Positions 33,875 through 43,101 are shown, counted from the stretch's first letter. The stretch: 64,000 bases of DNA from Herbidospora mongoliensis (GCF_001570545.1 NZ_BBXD01000027.1:1-64000); one strand, 5' to 3'. Numbers and translations: made by a program. The notes: generated by a model not told the origin, from the sequence alone.

Positions 33875-34324
33875 GTGCGTAACGTGCGTGATCATGGAGA
33901 GGACCCGCGTCCGTCGCGGGGTGCCGTCCGCGAGGTCCACCGGATCGACCGGGCCGCGTTCATGGAGTACTCGCCCGACCTCGACGGCCTCGCCGACCCC
34001 GGCGAGGTCATCTGGACCTGGGTCCCCTACGAGGAGGACCCGTCCCGGGGCAAGGACCGCCCGCTGCTGGTCGTCGGCCGCCACGGACGCCGCCTGCTCG
34101 GCATGATGCTCTCCAGCAGGGGCGGCGACGACCCCCGCGAGTGGCTGTCCCTGGGCGCCGGCGCCTGGGACGGCGAGGCGCGGCCGTCCTACCTCCGGCT
34201 CGACCGCGTCTTCGAGATGGACGAGGACGACATCCGCCGCGAGGGCGCGATCCTCGACCCCCGCGCGTTCGCGCGGGTGGCGGCGATGCTGAAGAAGACG
34301 TGGACCTGGGCGGCCGACGGCTGA
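33875..34324 (+). CDS. PemK/MazF-like protein
   Basis: 149 residues from GTG 33875 (GTG 33884 also possible). The core PGEVIWTWVPYEEDPSRGKD, then RPLLVVGRHGRRLLGMML and LDRVFEMDEDDIRREGAIL, follows the actinobacterial family annotated as PemK/MazF-like. True MazF toxins are ribosome-independent RNases paired with a small antitoxin; no antitoxin is adjacent, and this longer family is widely conserved on chromosomes, so a toxin role is doubtful. Confidence 0.75.
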   Translation: MRNVRDHGEDPRPSRGAVREVHRIDRAAFMEYSPDLDGLADPGEVIWTWVPYEEDPSRGKDRPLLVVGRHGRRLLGMMLSSRGGDDPREWLSLGAGAWDGEARPSYLRLDRVFEMDEDDIRREGAILDPRAFARVAAMLKKTWTWAADG

Positions 34325-35029
34325 TCAGTCGTCGAAGTCGAAGTCGGAGCGGCGGGCGCGCTTGCGGTGCCGGCCTTCGGAGAAGGCGATCTTCTTCACG
34401 TGGAAGCCGCCGAAGATCAGGCTCACCCCCACCGCCACGACGAGCACCCCGGTCGCCATCGCCGCGACCGGGTCGATCCCGCCCGCGTGGCTCGTGGTGG
34501 CGCTGACCGCGTCGGGCCGTAACGCGAGCGTCACGTCGGCCGGTTCCACGGTCAGGTCAGGCTTGACCAGCCGGGGTAAGCCGTAGCCGACCACCTTGCT
34601 CTCGTCGCGGACCTTCCGCTTGAGCCACACCTTGTCGACGTTCGCCTCGATCGTGTGGATCTTGCCGCCGTTGACGCTCTCGACGATGCCCACGTGATCG
34701 ATGCCCTTGATGTCGTCGCCACCCGCCCAGTCGAAGAAGACCAGGGCTCCCGGCTCGGGGGTCTCCGTCCATGCCTGGCGCTGTTCGAACCAGCGCGCGT
34801 GCGACGGCGTCCAGGCGAAGGCTCCGACGTAGTCGGTGACTCCGGCCTTGTCCGCGGCCCAGGCGATGAACATGTCACACCAGGCGGCGTTGCGGTACTG
34901 CGGATCCTTGACGGTCTCGGCGTACCACGCGCCGTATTTGGTGTGCTGTCCGGGCTTCTCCCGGTATCCGAGCTCTCGGGTGACGACGGCTAAAAGGTCA
35001 TTGGTGATCGTCTCAGGGGAACGTTCCAC
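34325..35029 (-). CDS. CHAP-domain amidase with C-terminal membrane anchor
   Basis: 234 residues from GTG 35029. The CHAP domain (about 15-150) has the catalytic Cys in NAAWCDMFIAWAADKAG and His in IDHVGIVESVNGG, a papain-like peptidoglycan amidase/endopeptidase fold. A transmembrane helix follows (AAMATGVLVVAVGVSLIFGG), then a basic/acidic tail. No N-terminal signal peptide is visible, so topology is unclear. Likely cell-wall remodelling. Confidence 0.84.
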   Translation of the reverse strand: MERSPETITNDLLAVVTRELGYREKPGQHTKYGAWYAETVKDPQYRNAAWCDMFIAWAADKAGVTDYVGAFAWTPSHARWFEQRQAWTETPEPGALVFFDWAGGDDIKGIDHVGIVESVNGGKIHTIEANVDKVWLKRKVRDESKVVGYGLPRLVKPDLTVEPADVTLALRPDAVSATTSHAGGIDPVAAMATGVLVVAVGVSLIFGGFHVKKIAFSEGRHRKRARRSDFDFDD

Positions 35030-35186
35030 CCGTTCTGTCCTCCATGCCGCCCGATAGTGGGGACTCTAGTTCGCGAAATCGGACTACGCCCACGATTCAC
35101 CGGAAAGCGCCAGCAATACCCCCCAACCGTAACTGCGAGGATGATCTCCTCCCGTATGATCACCTTCTGTTCGTTTTGGGAGGGTC

Positions 35187-35897
35187 GTGAACCACCGTGT
35201 CCTGCTCGCGGCGGCCGGGATCGCCGTAGTGGGAGCGGTGACCTGGGGCTTCACGCTGCCGTCCGAGGAGATCCCGACAACGGTGGCCCAGGTCGGGACC
35301 GTGCCAGCGCCCCCGCCCGTCCGGGCGTCACCGAGGCCCACACTCCCTTACATCCCGCCACCCGCGCCGAAGCCGAAGAAGATCAAGGTGCCCGAGAGGG
35401 GCTCCGGGAAGTTCCGCACGGCCGGCGGCGAGGCGGAGCCCCGCGAGGGCAAGGGGCCGGTGATCAAGTACATGGTGGAGGTCGAGAAGGGCCTTCCCTT
35501 CGATGTGGACGAGTTCGCGACGTCCGTCCACGACATCCTGAACGACCCCCGGGGCTGGGGGCGGTTCGAGCGGGTGTCCAAGGGTTCGGTGCAGCTCCGG
35601 GTGACGCTGTCCAGTCCCGGCACGACCAACCGCGAGTGCCTCCCGCTGCGCACCTTCGGCCAGCTGTCCTGCTGGAACGGCCGCCGCGCGGTGATCAACG
35701 CGAGGCGATGGGCGTTCGGCGCCGACACGTACAAGGACCTGGACCTCTACCGGCAGTACGTGATCAGCCACGAGGTCGGCCACGGCCTCGGGCACGGCCA
35801 CCGCGACTGCCCGTCCAAGGGCAAGCCGGCGCCGGTGATGGTCCAGCAGACGATCTCGCTGCGCGGCTGCAAGGCCAACCCGTGGCCCAAGCCCTGA
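35187..35897 (+). CDS. DUF3152 secreted metallopeptidase-like protein
   Basis: 236 residues from GTG 35187 with a GGGAGGG site. N-terminal signal/anchor (LLAAAGIAVVGAVTWGFTL), a Pro-rich linker, and then DUF3152 (from about residue 90) with the zinc-protease-like motif SHEVGHGLGHGHRDC and paired cysteines. Family members are exported actinobacterial proteins; protease activity is inferred from HExxHxxGxxH-like spacing. Its 3' end overlaps the next start by 16 bp. Confidence 0.85.
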   Translation: MNHRVLLAAAGIAVVGAVTWGFTLPSEEIPTTVAQVGTVPAPPPVRASPRPTLPYIPPPAPKPKKIKVPERGSGKFRTAGGEAEPREGKGPVIKYMVEVEKGLPFDVDEFATSVHDILNDPRGWGRFERVSKGSVQLRVTLSSPGTTNRECLPLRTFGQLSCWNGRRAVINARRWAFGADTYKDLDLYRQYVISHEVGHGLGHGHRDCPSKGKPAPVMVQQTISLRGCKANPWPKP

Positions 35898-37117
35898 ATC
35901 TTTCGCCGCCGGCGCTCGCCGTCGCCCTGCTCGGTGTGTCGCCCGCGCTCGGATCGGGCGAGGTCGGCTGGGTGCACACGTGGACGGCGATGCCGCAGCT
36001 CACCGAGCCGCACAACCTGCCGCCCGCGCCGTTCACGCAGGACAACCTGGTCATGGACGACACGACCCTGCGGCAGACCGTGCGGGTCACCGCGGGCGGG
36101 CGGCAGCTCCGGCTGCGGTTCTCCAACGCGTTCGGCGGCGCGGCGCTGCCCATCACCAAGGTCGCCGTCGCGCTGCCGGCGGGCGGTCAGGCGGGGGCCG
36201 CCTCGATCAGGCCGGGGTCGTCGCGGCCGGTGACCTTCCAGGGGCGGGAGTCCGTCTCCGTGCCGGTCGGCGCCCTCGCGGTCTCCGACCCGCTGAACTT
36301 CCCGGTCGCCGCGGGGACCAACCTCACGGTCACCGTGTACCTGGCCCAGGGGCAGGCCTCGAACAACGTGACGTCGCATCCGGGGTCGCGGACGACATCG
36401 CATCTGCTCGCCGGTGACCACGTCGCCGACACCGACCTGCCGGGAGCGACGCCGACCGACCACTGGTATCTCCTCAGCGGCGTCGAGACCACCTCCGGCG
36501 CGAAGGCGGTCGTCCTGCTCGGCGACTCGCTGACCGACGGCCGGGGCTCGACCACGAACGGGAACGACCGCTGGCCCGACCTGCTGGCCGACCGGCTGCG
36601 CGGCGTCGCGGTGCTGAACCAGGCGGCGGGCGGCAACCGGGTGCTCAACGACGGGCTCGGCCCCAACGCGCTGGCCCGGCTCGACCGCGACGTGCTGGCC
36701 ACCACCGGCGTCGAGTGGCTGCTGGTCTTCGAGGGCGTCAACGACATCGGCACCGCCGAGGCGGGCGAGGCCGCCCAGAACCAGGTCGCCGCCGACCTGA
36801 TCGCCGCCTACGAGCAGATCATCGTGCGGGCGCGGGCCCAGGACATCCGCGTGTACGGAGCCACGATCACCCCCTTCGGCGCGAACACCCCCTACGACGA
36901 CCCGGCGGGGTTGCGGGAGGCGACCCGGCAGAAGGTGAACCGCTGGATCAGGATCAGCGGCAGGTTCGACACCGTCGTCGACTTCGACGAGGTGACCCGC
37001 GACCCGGCGGAACCGCGCCGGCTGCTGCCCGCCTACGACACCGGCGACCACCTGCACCTCAACCCGGCGGGCTACCGGGCCATCGCCGATTCCGTCCCCG
37101 CGGGGCTGTTCCGCTAG
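35882..37117 (+). CDS. Secreted SGNH/GDSL-family esterase
   Basis: 411 residues from GTG 35882, inside the end of the DUF3152 gene; no longer start in this frame is plausible. Signal peptide SPPALAVALLGVSPALGSG. An N-terminal beta domain of about 170 residues precedes the SGNH catalytic domain: VVLLGDSLTDGRGS (Ser block), AAGGNRVLND (Gly and Asn), FEGVNDIG (Asn block) and DHLHLNPAGYRAI (Asp and His). All catalytic residues are present, so an active exported esterase/lipase acting on plant or wall acyl esters is likely. Confidence 0.88.
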   Translation: MAQALNLSPPALAVALLGVSPALGSGEVGWVHTWTAMPQLTEPHNLPPAPFTQDNLVMDDTTLRQTVRVTAGGRQLRLRFSNAFGGAALPITKVAVALPAGGQAGAASIRPGSSRPVTFQGRESVSVPVGALAVSDPLNFPVAAGTNLTVTVYLAQGQASNNVTSHPGSRTTSHLLAGDHVADTDLPGATPTDHWYLLSGVETTSGAKAVVLLGDSLTDGRGSTTNGNDRWPDLLADRLRGVAVLNQAAGGNRVLNDGLGPNALARLDRDVLATTGVEWLLVFEGVNDIGTAEAGEAAQNQVAADLIAAYEQIIVRARAQDIRVYGATITPFGANTPYDDPAGLREATRQKVNRWIRISGRFDTVVDFDEVTRDPAEPRRLLPAYDTGDHLHLNPAGYRAIADSVPAGLFR

Positions 37118-38148
37118 GTCGTCTCGCGGACCACGAGCTCGGGCTCGAAGATGATCGACTTGGGGCGCCGGGCCGGGTCTTCGATCTGGGCCAGCAGCAG
37201 CTTGGACATCTCGGCCGACATGTCCTCGACGGGGTGCCTTATGGTCGTCAGCGGCGGACGGCAGGCCAGCGCGGCCGTGCTGTCGTCGAAGCCGACGACC
37301 TTGAGATCGGCCGGGATCCGCAGGCCGCGCGCGGCGGCGACCTCCAGCGCTCCCTGCGCCATCAGGTCGTTGGCGACGAACAGGCCGTCGATGTTCGGGT
37401 GGTCGTCGAGCAGCCGGGCCATGGCCTGCTGGCCGCTCTCCTTGGTGAAGTTGCCGGGCACGCTGGGCACGTAGGCGTGGCCGTGGCGGGCCATCGCCTC
37501 GCGGAAGCCCGACTGGCGCTCCATCGAGGCGAGCACGTCGAGCGGCCCGGAGATGGTCGCGACCCGTTCGCAGCCGCGCGCGACCAGGTGGTCTGCGGCC
37601 ATCCGCGCGCCGGCGCCGTGGGCGAGGTCGACGTACGAGATGGGAATCGGGTGGTCGGGGCGGGCGAACAGGACGACGGGGGTGCCCGACTCGGCCAGCA
37701 TCGCCGGGAGGGGGTCGTCGGCGTGGGTGGTGACCAGGATCGCGCCGTCGACGTGTCCTTCGCGGACGTAGTCGACGACCTGGGCCCGCGCGTCGGCGGC
37801 CTCGGCCAGCATCAGCACCAGGTGCACGCCGAGCGGGCGCAGGTGCCCGCTGATGCCCTCGACGACGCGGCCGAAGAAGGGGTCGGTGAAGACGCGGGCG
37901 AAGAACTGGCCCGCTCCGGAGACGACCAGAGCGATCGAACCGGTCTTGCCGGTGACCAGCTGCCGGGCGGCCCGGTTGGGGACGTAGCCCACTTCGGCGA
38001 TGGCCCGGCGGACCGCTTCCTGGATCGACGGATCGACGTTGCGGATGCCGTTGATCACGCGGGATACCGTCGCCCGGGAGACCCCGGCGGCCCGTGCCAC
38101 GTCCTCCAGCGTGGGTGAGGCCACCCGATCTTCCCTCATGACCGCCAC
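37114..38148 (-). CDS. LacI-family transcriptional repressor
   Basis: 344 residues. N-terminal helix-turn-helix and hinge (TLEDVARAAGVSRATVSRVI, then NRAARQLVTGKTGSIALVVS), followed by a sugar-binding periplasmic-protein-like domain (GLFVANDLMAQGALEVAA, then KVVGFDDSTAALACRPPLTT). ATG 38148 is the longest start. A perfect 14-bp palindrome of LacI-operator type lies just upstream, implying autoregulation. The inducer is likely a sugar; the convergent secreted esterase might be a target but has no visible operator copy. Confidence 0.92.
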   Translation of the reverse strand: MAVMREDRVASPTLEDVARAAGVSRATVSRVINGIRNVDPSIQEAVRRAIAEVGYVPNRAARQLVTGKTGSIALVVSGAGQFFARVFTDPFFGRVVEGISGHLRPLGVHLVLMLAEAADARAQVVDYVREGHVDGAILVTTHADDPLPAMLAESGTPVVLFARPDHPIPISYVDLAHGAGARMAADHLVARGCERVATISGPLDVLASMERQSGFREAMARHGHAYVPSVPGNFTKESGQQAMARLLDDHPNIDGLFVANDLMAQGALEVAAARGLRIPADLKVVGFDDSTAALACRPPLTTIRHPVEDMSAEMSKLLLAQIEDPARRPKSIIFEPELVVRETT

Positions 38149-38154
38149 TTTAGC

Positions 38155-38168
38155 GGAGAGCGCTCTCC
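38155..38168. promoter_or_regulatory. LacI-type operator, perfect 14-bp palindrome
   Basis: GGAGAGCGCTCTCC, 6 bp upstream of the LacI-family ATG, with the central CG/GCGC core usual for LacI-family operators in actinobacteria. It would cover the ribosome site, giving tight autorepression. Confidence 0.75.
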
Positions 38169-38169
38169 A

Positions 38170-39369
38170 TCAGAGAGGTAAGAGACGGACCGCGTCCAAG
38201 GCGAGAGTGAGGTCGACGATGTCCCGGGGACGGGAGAGAGAACGCCCGGTGAGCTGCTCGATGCGGCGGATCCGGTTGATGATCGTGTTGCGGTGGCAGT
38301 AGAGCCGCCCGGCCGCGCGGGCCGCCGAACCCTCGCACTGCAGCCAGGTCTCCAGGGTCATCAGGAGAACCTCTTTGTCGGCGCCCTCCAGCGCGAGCAG
38401 GGGCCCCAGCACTCCCCCGACGAGATGGCCCGAGATCTCGGGCTGGCAGATGACCAGCACGGCGGGGAGCCGCTGGTCGAGGCGGGCGATCTCGGGGCCG
38501 CTGTCGACGCAGGTGCGCATCGCGAGTTCGGCCAGGCGGTGGGCGTCGCCCAGGTCGACCAAGCTCTCCACGACCGGGCTCACCCCGGCCACCCCGCTGA
38601 CGACCAGGCGCAGGCCCTCGGTCAGATCGTCGAGTGACGCGTCGCCCAGGGCGACGACGGCGACCTCGTGGCCGGTGCGCATCCGCCACATCAGCCGCAT
38701 CTGGCCGATCTTCTCCGGCAGGCGGGTGCTCTCGTGGTCGTGGCGGATCGGGAAACGCACCGTCACCACCGCGAAGCGGGCCCGCTCGGGCAGGTCGAGC
38801 GCGGCCGACGCGCCGTGCACCACGCCGGCGTCGGCGGTGCCGTCGAGGAGCGCGTCGAGCAGGGCGTTCAGGCGTTCGTGGTTGCGACCGAGGAGTTCCT
38901 GTTCCCTGCGCCGGTAGGTGTTGCCGGCCACCAGGGCCTGCCGGTCGATGGCGTGCCAGACGATGGTGGCCACCCTGACCAGCACGCCGATGCGCTCCGG
39001 CTGCTCCCTCTCCACGTAGTCGACCAGCGCCGACCACATCACCTGCGCGGCCAGCCGGTACATGCGCATCAGGGAGTCGACCGGCAGCCCCTGCTCGGCC
39101 CGGCGGCGGGCCATCGACTCGGTGAACGGAAGATCGCGGCGTTCGCGCCGGTCCTGCATCATCGTGGTGATGCCGATGCGGAGCCCCTCCCGGGTGCTCT
39201 GCCAGTGGTCGTCGGCGGGCACGAACGTGCAGTAGGCCTCGTCACCGCCGCGCACCCGCGTCACCAGCTCGTCGGTCAGCTCCGGGAGCCGGGCCAGCAG
39301 GGCCCCGGCCGCGTCGCGCAGCAGCTCACGGACTTCCGCGTCGTGCTGGGACCGCGTGAGGGAGCGCAT
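38170..39369 (-). CDS. PucR/CdaR-type transcriptional regulator
   Basis: About 399 residues from ATG 39369; a longer frame begins at 39510 but lacks family sequence. N-terminal RsbRD-like region (LPELTDELVTRVRGGDEAY), a GGDEF-like middle, and the C-terminal PucR helix-turn-helix: ETWLQCEGSAARAAGRLYCH, then RNTIINRIRRIEQLTGRSL. Such proteins activate adjacent catabolic or transport operons. It is divergent from the complete liv operon, with several palindromes in the 190-bp gap, so it very likely controls that transporter. Confidence 0.88.
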   Translation of the reverse strand: MRSLTRSQHDAEVRELLRDAAGALLARLPELTDELVTRVRGGDEAYCTFVPADDHWQSTREGLRIGITTMMQDRRERRDLPFTESMARRRAEQGLPVDSLMRMYRLAAQVMWSALVDYVEREQPERIGVLVRVATIVWHAIDRQALVAGNTYRRREQELLGRNHERLNALLDALLDGTADAGVVHGASAALDLPERARFAVVTVRFPIRHDHESTRLPEKIGQMRLMWRMRTGHEVAVVALGDASLDDLTEGLRLVVSGVAGVSPVVESLVDLGDAHRLAELAMRTCVDSGPEIARLDQRLPAVLVICQPEISGHLVGGVLGPLLALEGADKEVLLMTLETWLQCEGSAARAAGRLYCHRNTIINRIRRIEQLTGRSLSRPRDIVDLTLALDAVRLLPL

Positions 39370-39430
39370 CTCCCCAACCTGCCATCCCCCTCGTTCCGGA
39401 ACAAGGTTCGGTTTCGTTTCGTGACACGCC

Positions 39431-39448
39431 GTTGTGCGGTTGCACAAC
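39431..39448. promoter_or_regulatory. Inverted repeat between the pucR and liv genes
   Basis: GTTGTGC-GGTT-GCACAAC, 7-bp arms, in the divergent gap. Two more symmetric elements lie in the same gap: GTTCCGGAAC at 39393-39402 and GGTGCAC/GTGCACC at 39504-39531, the latter just before the livF ribosome site. The first is the best candidate PucR operator. Confidence 0.55.
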
Positions 39449-39557
39449 GGGGTCGCGTCATGAGTGGGCAGGGGTCGCGACTTCACCGGGGCATCTGGAC
39501 GACGGTGCACGCGCGGGGTTTGGTGTGCACCACCGATGCTCTTGGAGGAAATGCGTC

Positions 39558-40328
39558 ATGGCCGATCTCGCTGTCAGCGATCTGGTGGTGGGCTACGGGC
39601 CGGTGCGAGCGCTGCGCGGGGTGTCCATGCGGGTCCCGTCCGGGTCGATCGTGGCCGTGCTCGGCGCGAACGGCGCGGGCAAGTCGACCCTGCTCCGGGC
39701 GATCTCCGGCACGCTCCGGTTCCACCGGGGCAGCTGCCAGGGCAGCGTGACCCTGGGGGACCAGCGGCTGACCGGCCTGGACGCCGCCACAGTGGTGGGC
39801 CGCGGGGTCGTCCAGGTGCCCGAGGGGCGGCGGGTGTTCGCCCGGATGACGGTCGAGGACAACCTGCGCGCGGGTGGCCTGGGACGGCCGCGCCGGGAGT
39901 ACGCGAAGGCGCATGACCAGGTCGTCGAGCTGTTTCCCGTGTTGAAAGAGCGCTCGAGACAGCGGGCCGGGCTCCTGTCCGGCGGGGAGCAGCAGATGCT
40001 CGCCATCGGGCGGGCGCTGATGGCCGGGCCGACGACGCTGCTGCTCGACGAACCCACCCTGGGGCTGGCGCCGCTGATGGCGGCCCGCATCACCGAAACG
40101 ATCAAGGAGATCAACAGTTTGGGCACCTCGGTCCTGCTCGTGGAGCAGAACGTGGCGATGGCCCTGTCGCTGGCGTCGCACGCGTACGTCCTGGAGGTCG
40201 GCGAGGTGGCCTTGCAAGGGACCTCCGCCGAACTGCGGACCAGCGACGAGGTGCGCCGCCGCTACCTCGGCATCGCCGACGCCGTGGAGGGCGCGCTGGA
40301 GACACGCACGCTGTCGAGGTGGTCGTAG
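39558..40328 (+). CDS. livF: Branched-chain-amino-acid-type ABC transporter ATPase LivF
   Basis: 256 residues from ATG 39558 after GGAGGAA. Walker A GANGAGKSTL, Q-loop VPEGRRVFARMTVEDNL, signature LSGGEQQMLAIGRALM, Walker B TLLLDEPTLGLAP, and LLVEQNVAMALSLA, which are LivF hallmarks. First gene of a five-gene operon (livF-livG-livH-livM-livK). Together with LivG it powers uptake at the inner face of the membrane. The HAAT family also carries amides, urea and aromatic acids; the linked PucR regulator fits a nitrogen or purine-related substrate. Confidence 0.93.
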   Translation: MADLAVSDLVVGYGPVRALRGVSMRVPSGSIVAVLGANGAGKSTLLRAISGTLRFHRGSCQGSVTLGDQRLTGLDAATVVGRGVVQVPEGRRVFARMTVEDNLRAGGLGRPRREYAKAHDQVVELFPVLKERSRQRAGLLSGGEQQMLAIGRALMAGPTTLLLDEPTLGLAPLMAARITETIKEINSLGTSVLLVEQNVAMALSLASHAYVLEVGEVALQGTSAELRTSDEVRRRYLGIADAVEGALETRTLSRWS

Positions 40329-40329
40329 T

Positions 40330-41124
40330 ATGACTACTGCATACCAACCGGACGGTATGGAACCGCTCGAAGTGCGCGACGTGACCGTCCGGTTCGCCGG
40401 GCTCACCGCGCTCGACAACGTGAGTTTCACCGTGGCGCCGGGGACCGTGCACGCCGTCATCGGGCCCAACGGGGCCGGGAAGTCGACCTGCTTCAACGTG
40501 CTGTCGGGGGTCTACAAGGCGACGTCCGGGAGTGTGCGGTTCGGCGGAGCCGAGCTCACCGCGTTGCGGCCGCACCGGATCGCGGCGCTGGGCGTCGCCC
40601 GCACCTTCCAGAACATCGCGCTGTCCCCCCGGGCGCCGGTGCTGGAGAACCTCCTGCTGGGCCGGCACCGGCTGACGTCGTCGGGGTTCGTGTCGGCGGG
40701 GCTGCGCCTGCCCAACGCCCGGCGTGAGCAGCGGCGGCACTTCCAGCGCGTGGCCGAGATCGCCGAGTTCGTCGGGCTGACCGGCAAGCTCGCGTTCCCG
40801 GTGGGGCTGCTTCCCTACGGCGTACAGAAACGGGTGGAACTGGCCCGTGCGCTCTGCATGGAACCCAGGCTGCTGCTCCTGGACGAACCGGTGGCCGGGA
40901 TGAACAGCGGCGAGCGCCAGGAGATGGCCGAGCTCATCCTGTCGGTGCGCGACAGCCTCGGCATCTCGATCGTGCTGGTCGAGCACGACATGGGCATGGT
41001 CATGCGGCTGGCCGACCGGGTCACCGTCCTCGACTTCGGCCGGCGCATCGCCGACGGAACCCCTGCCGAGGTGCAGGCCGACCCCGCCGTCATCGGCGCC
41101 TACCTCGGGACGGAGGGCACGTGA
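40330..41124 (+). CDS. livG: Branched-chain-amino-acid-type ABC transporter ATPase LivG
   Basis: 264 residues from ATG 40330, one base after the livF stop (AGGTGG site); ATG 40366 is a later in-frame choice. Walker A GPNGAGKSTC, LivG-type long insertion after ARTFQNIALSPRAPVLENLL, signature-like LPYGVQKRVELARAL, Walker B LLLLDEPVAGMNSGERQEM, and VEHDMGMVMRLADRVTVLDF. Overlaps livH by four bases. Confidence 0.93.
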   Translation: MTTAYQPDGMEPLEVRDVTVRFAGLTALDNVSFTVAPGTVHAVIGPNGAGKSTCFNVLSGVYKATSGSVRFGGAELTALRPHRIAALGVARTFQNIALSPRAPVLENLLLGRHRLTSSGFVSAGLRLPNARREQRRHFQRVAEIAEFVGLTGKLAFPVGLLPYGVQKRVELARALCMEPRLLLLDEPVAGMNSGERQEMAELILSVRDSLGISIVLVEHDMGMVMRLADRVTVLDFGRRIADGTPAEVQADPAVIGAYLGTEGT

Positions 41125-42011
41125 CCACATTCGTGGAGCTGCTCGTCAACGGACTCTCCATCGGAGCCGTGTACGCGCTCATCGCGCTCGGCTTCGTGAT
41201 CATCTTCAAGGCGACCGAGGTCGTGAACTTCGCCCACGCGTCGCTGCTGCTGGCGGGCGGCTACCTGGTGGCGCGGCTGTGGCCCCTCATCGGGTTCTGG
41301 GCGGCGTTGCTGGCCGGGATCCTCGCCGCCGCACTGGTGGCCGCCGCGATCGAGTTCCTGGTGATCCGCCGGGCGAATGTGGCCTCGCACAGTGTGCTCG
41401 CGATCGTGACGATCGGCGTGGACATCGTGCTCACGACCGAACTCACCCGGCAGATCGGCACCGACGTGCTGGCCATGGGCGACCCGTGGGGCAGCCAGGT
41501 GATGCGGTTCGGCGGCGTGACGATCGCCGAGACCCGGATCGTGGCGCTGGTGACGGCGGCCCTGCTGATCACGGCGTTCCTGCTGGCGTTCAAGTACACC
41601 GGCTGGGGCGTCGCGATGCGCGCCGCCGCGGAAGACGCCGAGACGGCCTCGCTGATGGGCATCCGGCTCGGCCGCGTGTCGATGAGCGCCTGGGCCGTCG
41701 CGGGCGCGCTCGCGGCGGTGGCCGCGCTGTTCCTGTGCGTCTTTCCCACGCCCGGCCTCGACCGGAGCACGTCGCTGGTCGCTTTGAAGGCCTTTCCGGC
41801 GGCGATCCTCGGCGGCCTCGACTCGACCACGGGAGCGCTGGTCGGCGGCCTGATCATCGGCGTGACCGAGTCGATGATGAGCGGCTACCAGAACGACATG
41901 GCGTTCCTCGGCCGCGGCATCGGCGACGTGGCGCCGTTCCTGGTGATGCTCGTGATCCTGCTCATCCGGCCCGCCGGGCTGTTCGGGACCAAGGAGCTGG
42001 CCCGTGTATAG
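41121..42011 (+). CDS. livH: Branched-chain-amino-acid-type ABC permease LivH
   Basis: 296 residues from GTG 41121. About eight hydrophobic helices; it begins like LivH (LLVNGLSIGAVYALIALGFV, then FKATEVVNFAHASLLLAGGY) and ends VMLVILLIRPAGLFGTKE. It has the GRVSMSAWAVAGALAAVAAL loop that contacts the ATPases. Overlaps livM by eight bases. Confidence 0.93.
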   Translation: MTTFVELLVNGLSIGAVYALIALGFVIIFKATEVVNFAHASLLLAGGYLVARLWPLIGFWAALLAGILAAALVAAAIEFLVIRRANVASHSVLAIVTIGVDIVLTTELTRQIGTDVLAMGDPWGSQVMRFGGVTIAETRIVALVTAALLITAFLLAFKYTGWGVAMRAAAEDAETASLMGIRLGRVSMSAWAVAGALAAVAALFLCVFPTPGLDRSTSLVALKAFPAAILGGLDSTTGALVGGLIIGVTESMMSGYQNDMAFLGRGIGDVAPFLVMLVILLIRPAGLFGTKELARV

Positions 42012-43101
42012 GTATCTCGCCTGGACCGGCGTCGTGGTCGTCCTCGCCCTGGTGCCGTTCTACCTCGACGGCTTCTGGCTGCAGACCGGGTTGTTCGCGA
42101 TGTCGGCCGCGATCGGCGCGATCGGCATCAACCTGCTCACCGGCGCGACGGGGCAGCTGTCGATGGGTCACGCGTTCTTCCTCGCAGTCGGGGCCTATTC
42201 GTACGTGTTCTTCTCCGCCGAGCCGACCGCCAAGCTGAGCGGGCTGGGCCTGCCGACCGGGGTGGCCGTCGTCCTGGCGGTGCTGACGGCCGGGATCGCC
42301 GGCGGGCTGTTCAGCCCGATCGCGGGCCGGCTCAAGGGCGCCTACCTGGGCATCGCCACCTTCGCGCTGATCTTCGGGGGCCAGCACGTCCTGTTCAACG
42401 CCGAGCATCTGACCGGCGGCTTCAACGGCCGCGCGGTACCGGAGCTCAACCTGTTCGGCTTCTCCTTCGGCGACACCCCGTCGCTGATCGTCCTTCAGGT
42501 CCCGTTCGGGACGCTGGAACGGCTCTGGTTCCTGGGCCTGGTTCTGGTGGCGCTGTCGATGGTCTTCGCCCAGGGCGTGCTGAAGGGCCGTCCCGGCCGG
42601 GCCATGAACACCATCCGCGACCACGAGATCGCGGCCGGCGTGATGGGTGTCCCGGTGGCGCGTTACCGGGCCGGGGTCTTCGTCCTGTCCAGCATGTACG
42701 GGGGTCTCGCCGGCGTCCTGCTGGCACTGGTCTTCCAACGGACGGTGCCGGAGTACTTCGGCGTCCTGCTGTCCCTCGACTACCTGGCCATGATCGTCAT
42801 CGGCGGCCTGGGCTCGGTCGGCGGCGCCGTCGTCGGCGCCCTGTTCGTCTCCCTCCTGCCGCAACTGCTCACCAAGTACAGCGACGCGATCCCGCTGGTG
42901 GCCGTCCCGGGGACGCCGGGGGGCGTCTCCCCTGCCGAGGCCGCCCGCATCTTGTACGGCGCGGCCGTCGTCACGGTCGTGCTCTTCCTGCCGGGCGGCC
43001 TTCTCGGGCTCTTCCGCAAGATCCGCCTGAGACCGCCGCGCCTGCGGCTGCCCCTCTCCACTCCCTCCCCCTCAGAATCCAGGAGTCCGCATGTCCCGTA
43101 A
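42004..43101 (+). CDS. livM: Branched-chain-amino-acid-type ABC permease LivM
   Basis: 365 residues from GTG 42004. Nine or so helices; LivM hallmarks LTGATGQLSMGHAFFLAVGA, RAMNTIRDHEIAAGVMGVPV and IGGLGSVGGAVVGALFVSLL. The C-terminal tail is Pro/Ser-rich and overlaps the start of livK. Complete, in contrast with the livM remnant of the second cluster. Confidence 0.92.
   Translation: MYRYLAWTGVVVVLALVPFYLDGFWLQTGLFAMSAAIGAIGINLLTGATGQLSMGHAFFLAVGAYSYVFFSAEPTAKLSGLGLPTGVAVVLAVLTAGIAGGLFSPIAGRLKGAYLGIATFALIFGGQHVLFNAEHLTGGFNGRAVPELNLFGFSFGDTPSLIVLQVPFGTLERLWFLGLVLVALSMVFAQGVLKGRPGRAMNTIRDHEIAAGVMGVPVARYRAGVFVLSSMYGGLAGVLLALVFQRTVPEYFGVLLSLDYLAMIVIGGLGSVGGAVVGALFVSLLPQLLTKYSDAIPLVAVPGTPGGVSPAEAARILYGAAVVTVVLFLPGGLLGLFRKIRLRPPRLRLPLSTPSPSESRSPHVP

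Noticed and set aside
33875-34324. A toxin-antitoxin module around the PemK-like gene
   Set aside because: No small antitoxin gene is adjacent, and the longer family is conserved on chromosomes, so only the family resemblance is reported.
35057-35881. Upstream extension of the SGNH esterase frame through the DUF3152 gene
   Set aside because: The extension is Arg/Gly-rich shadow sequence of the DUF3152 gene, and a signal peptide follows the GTG at 35882.
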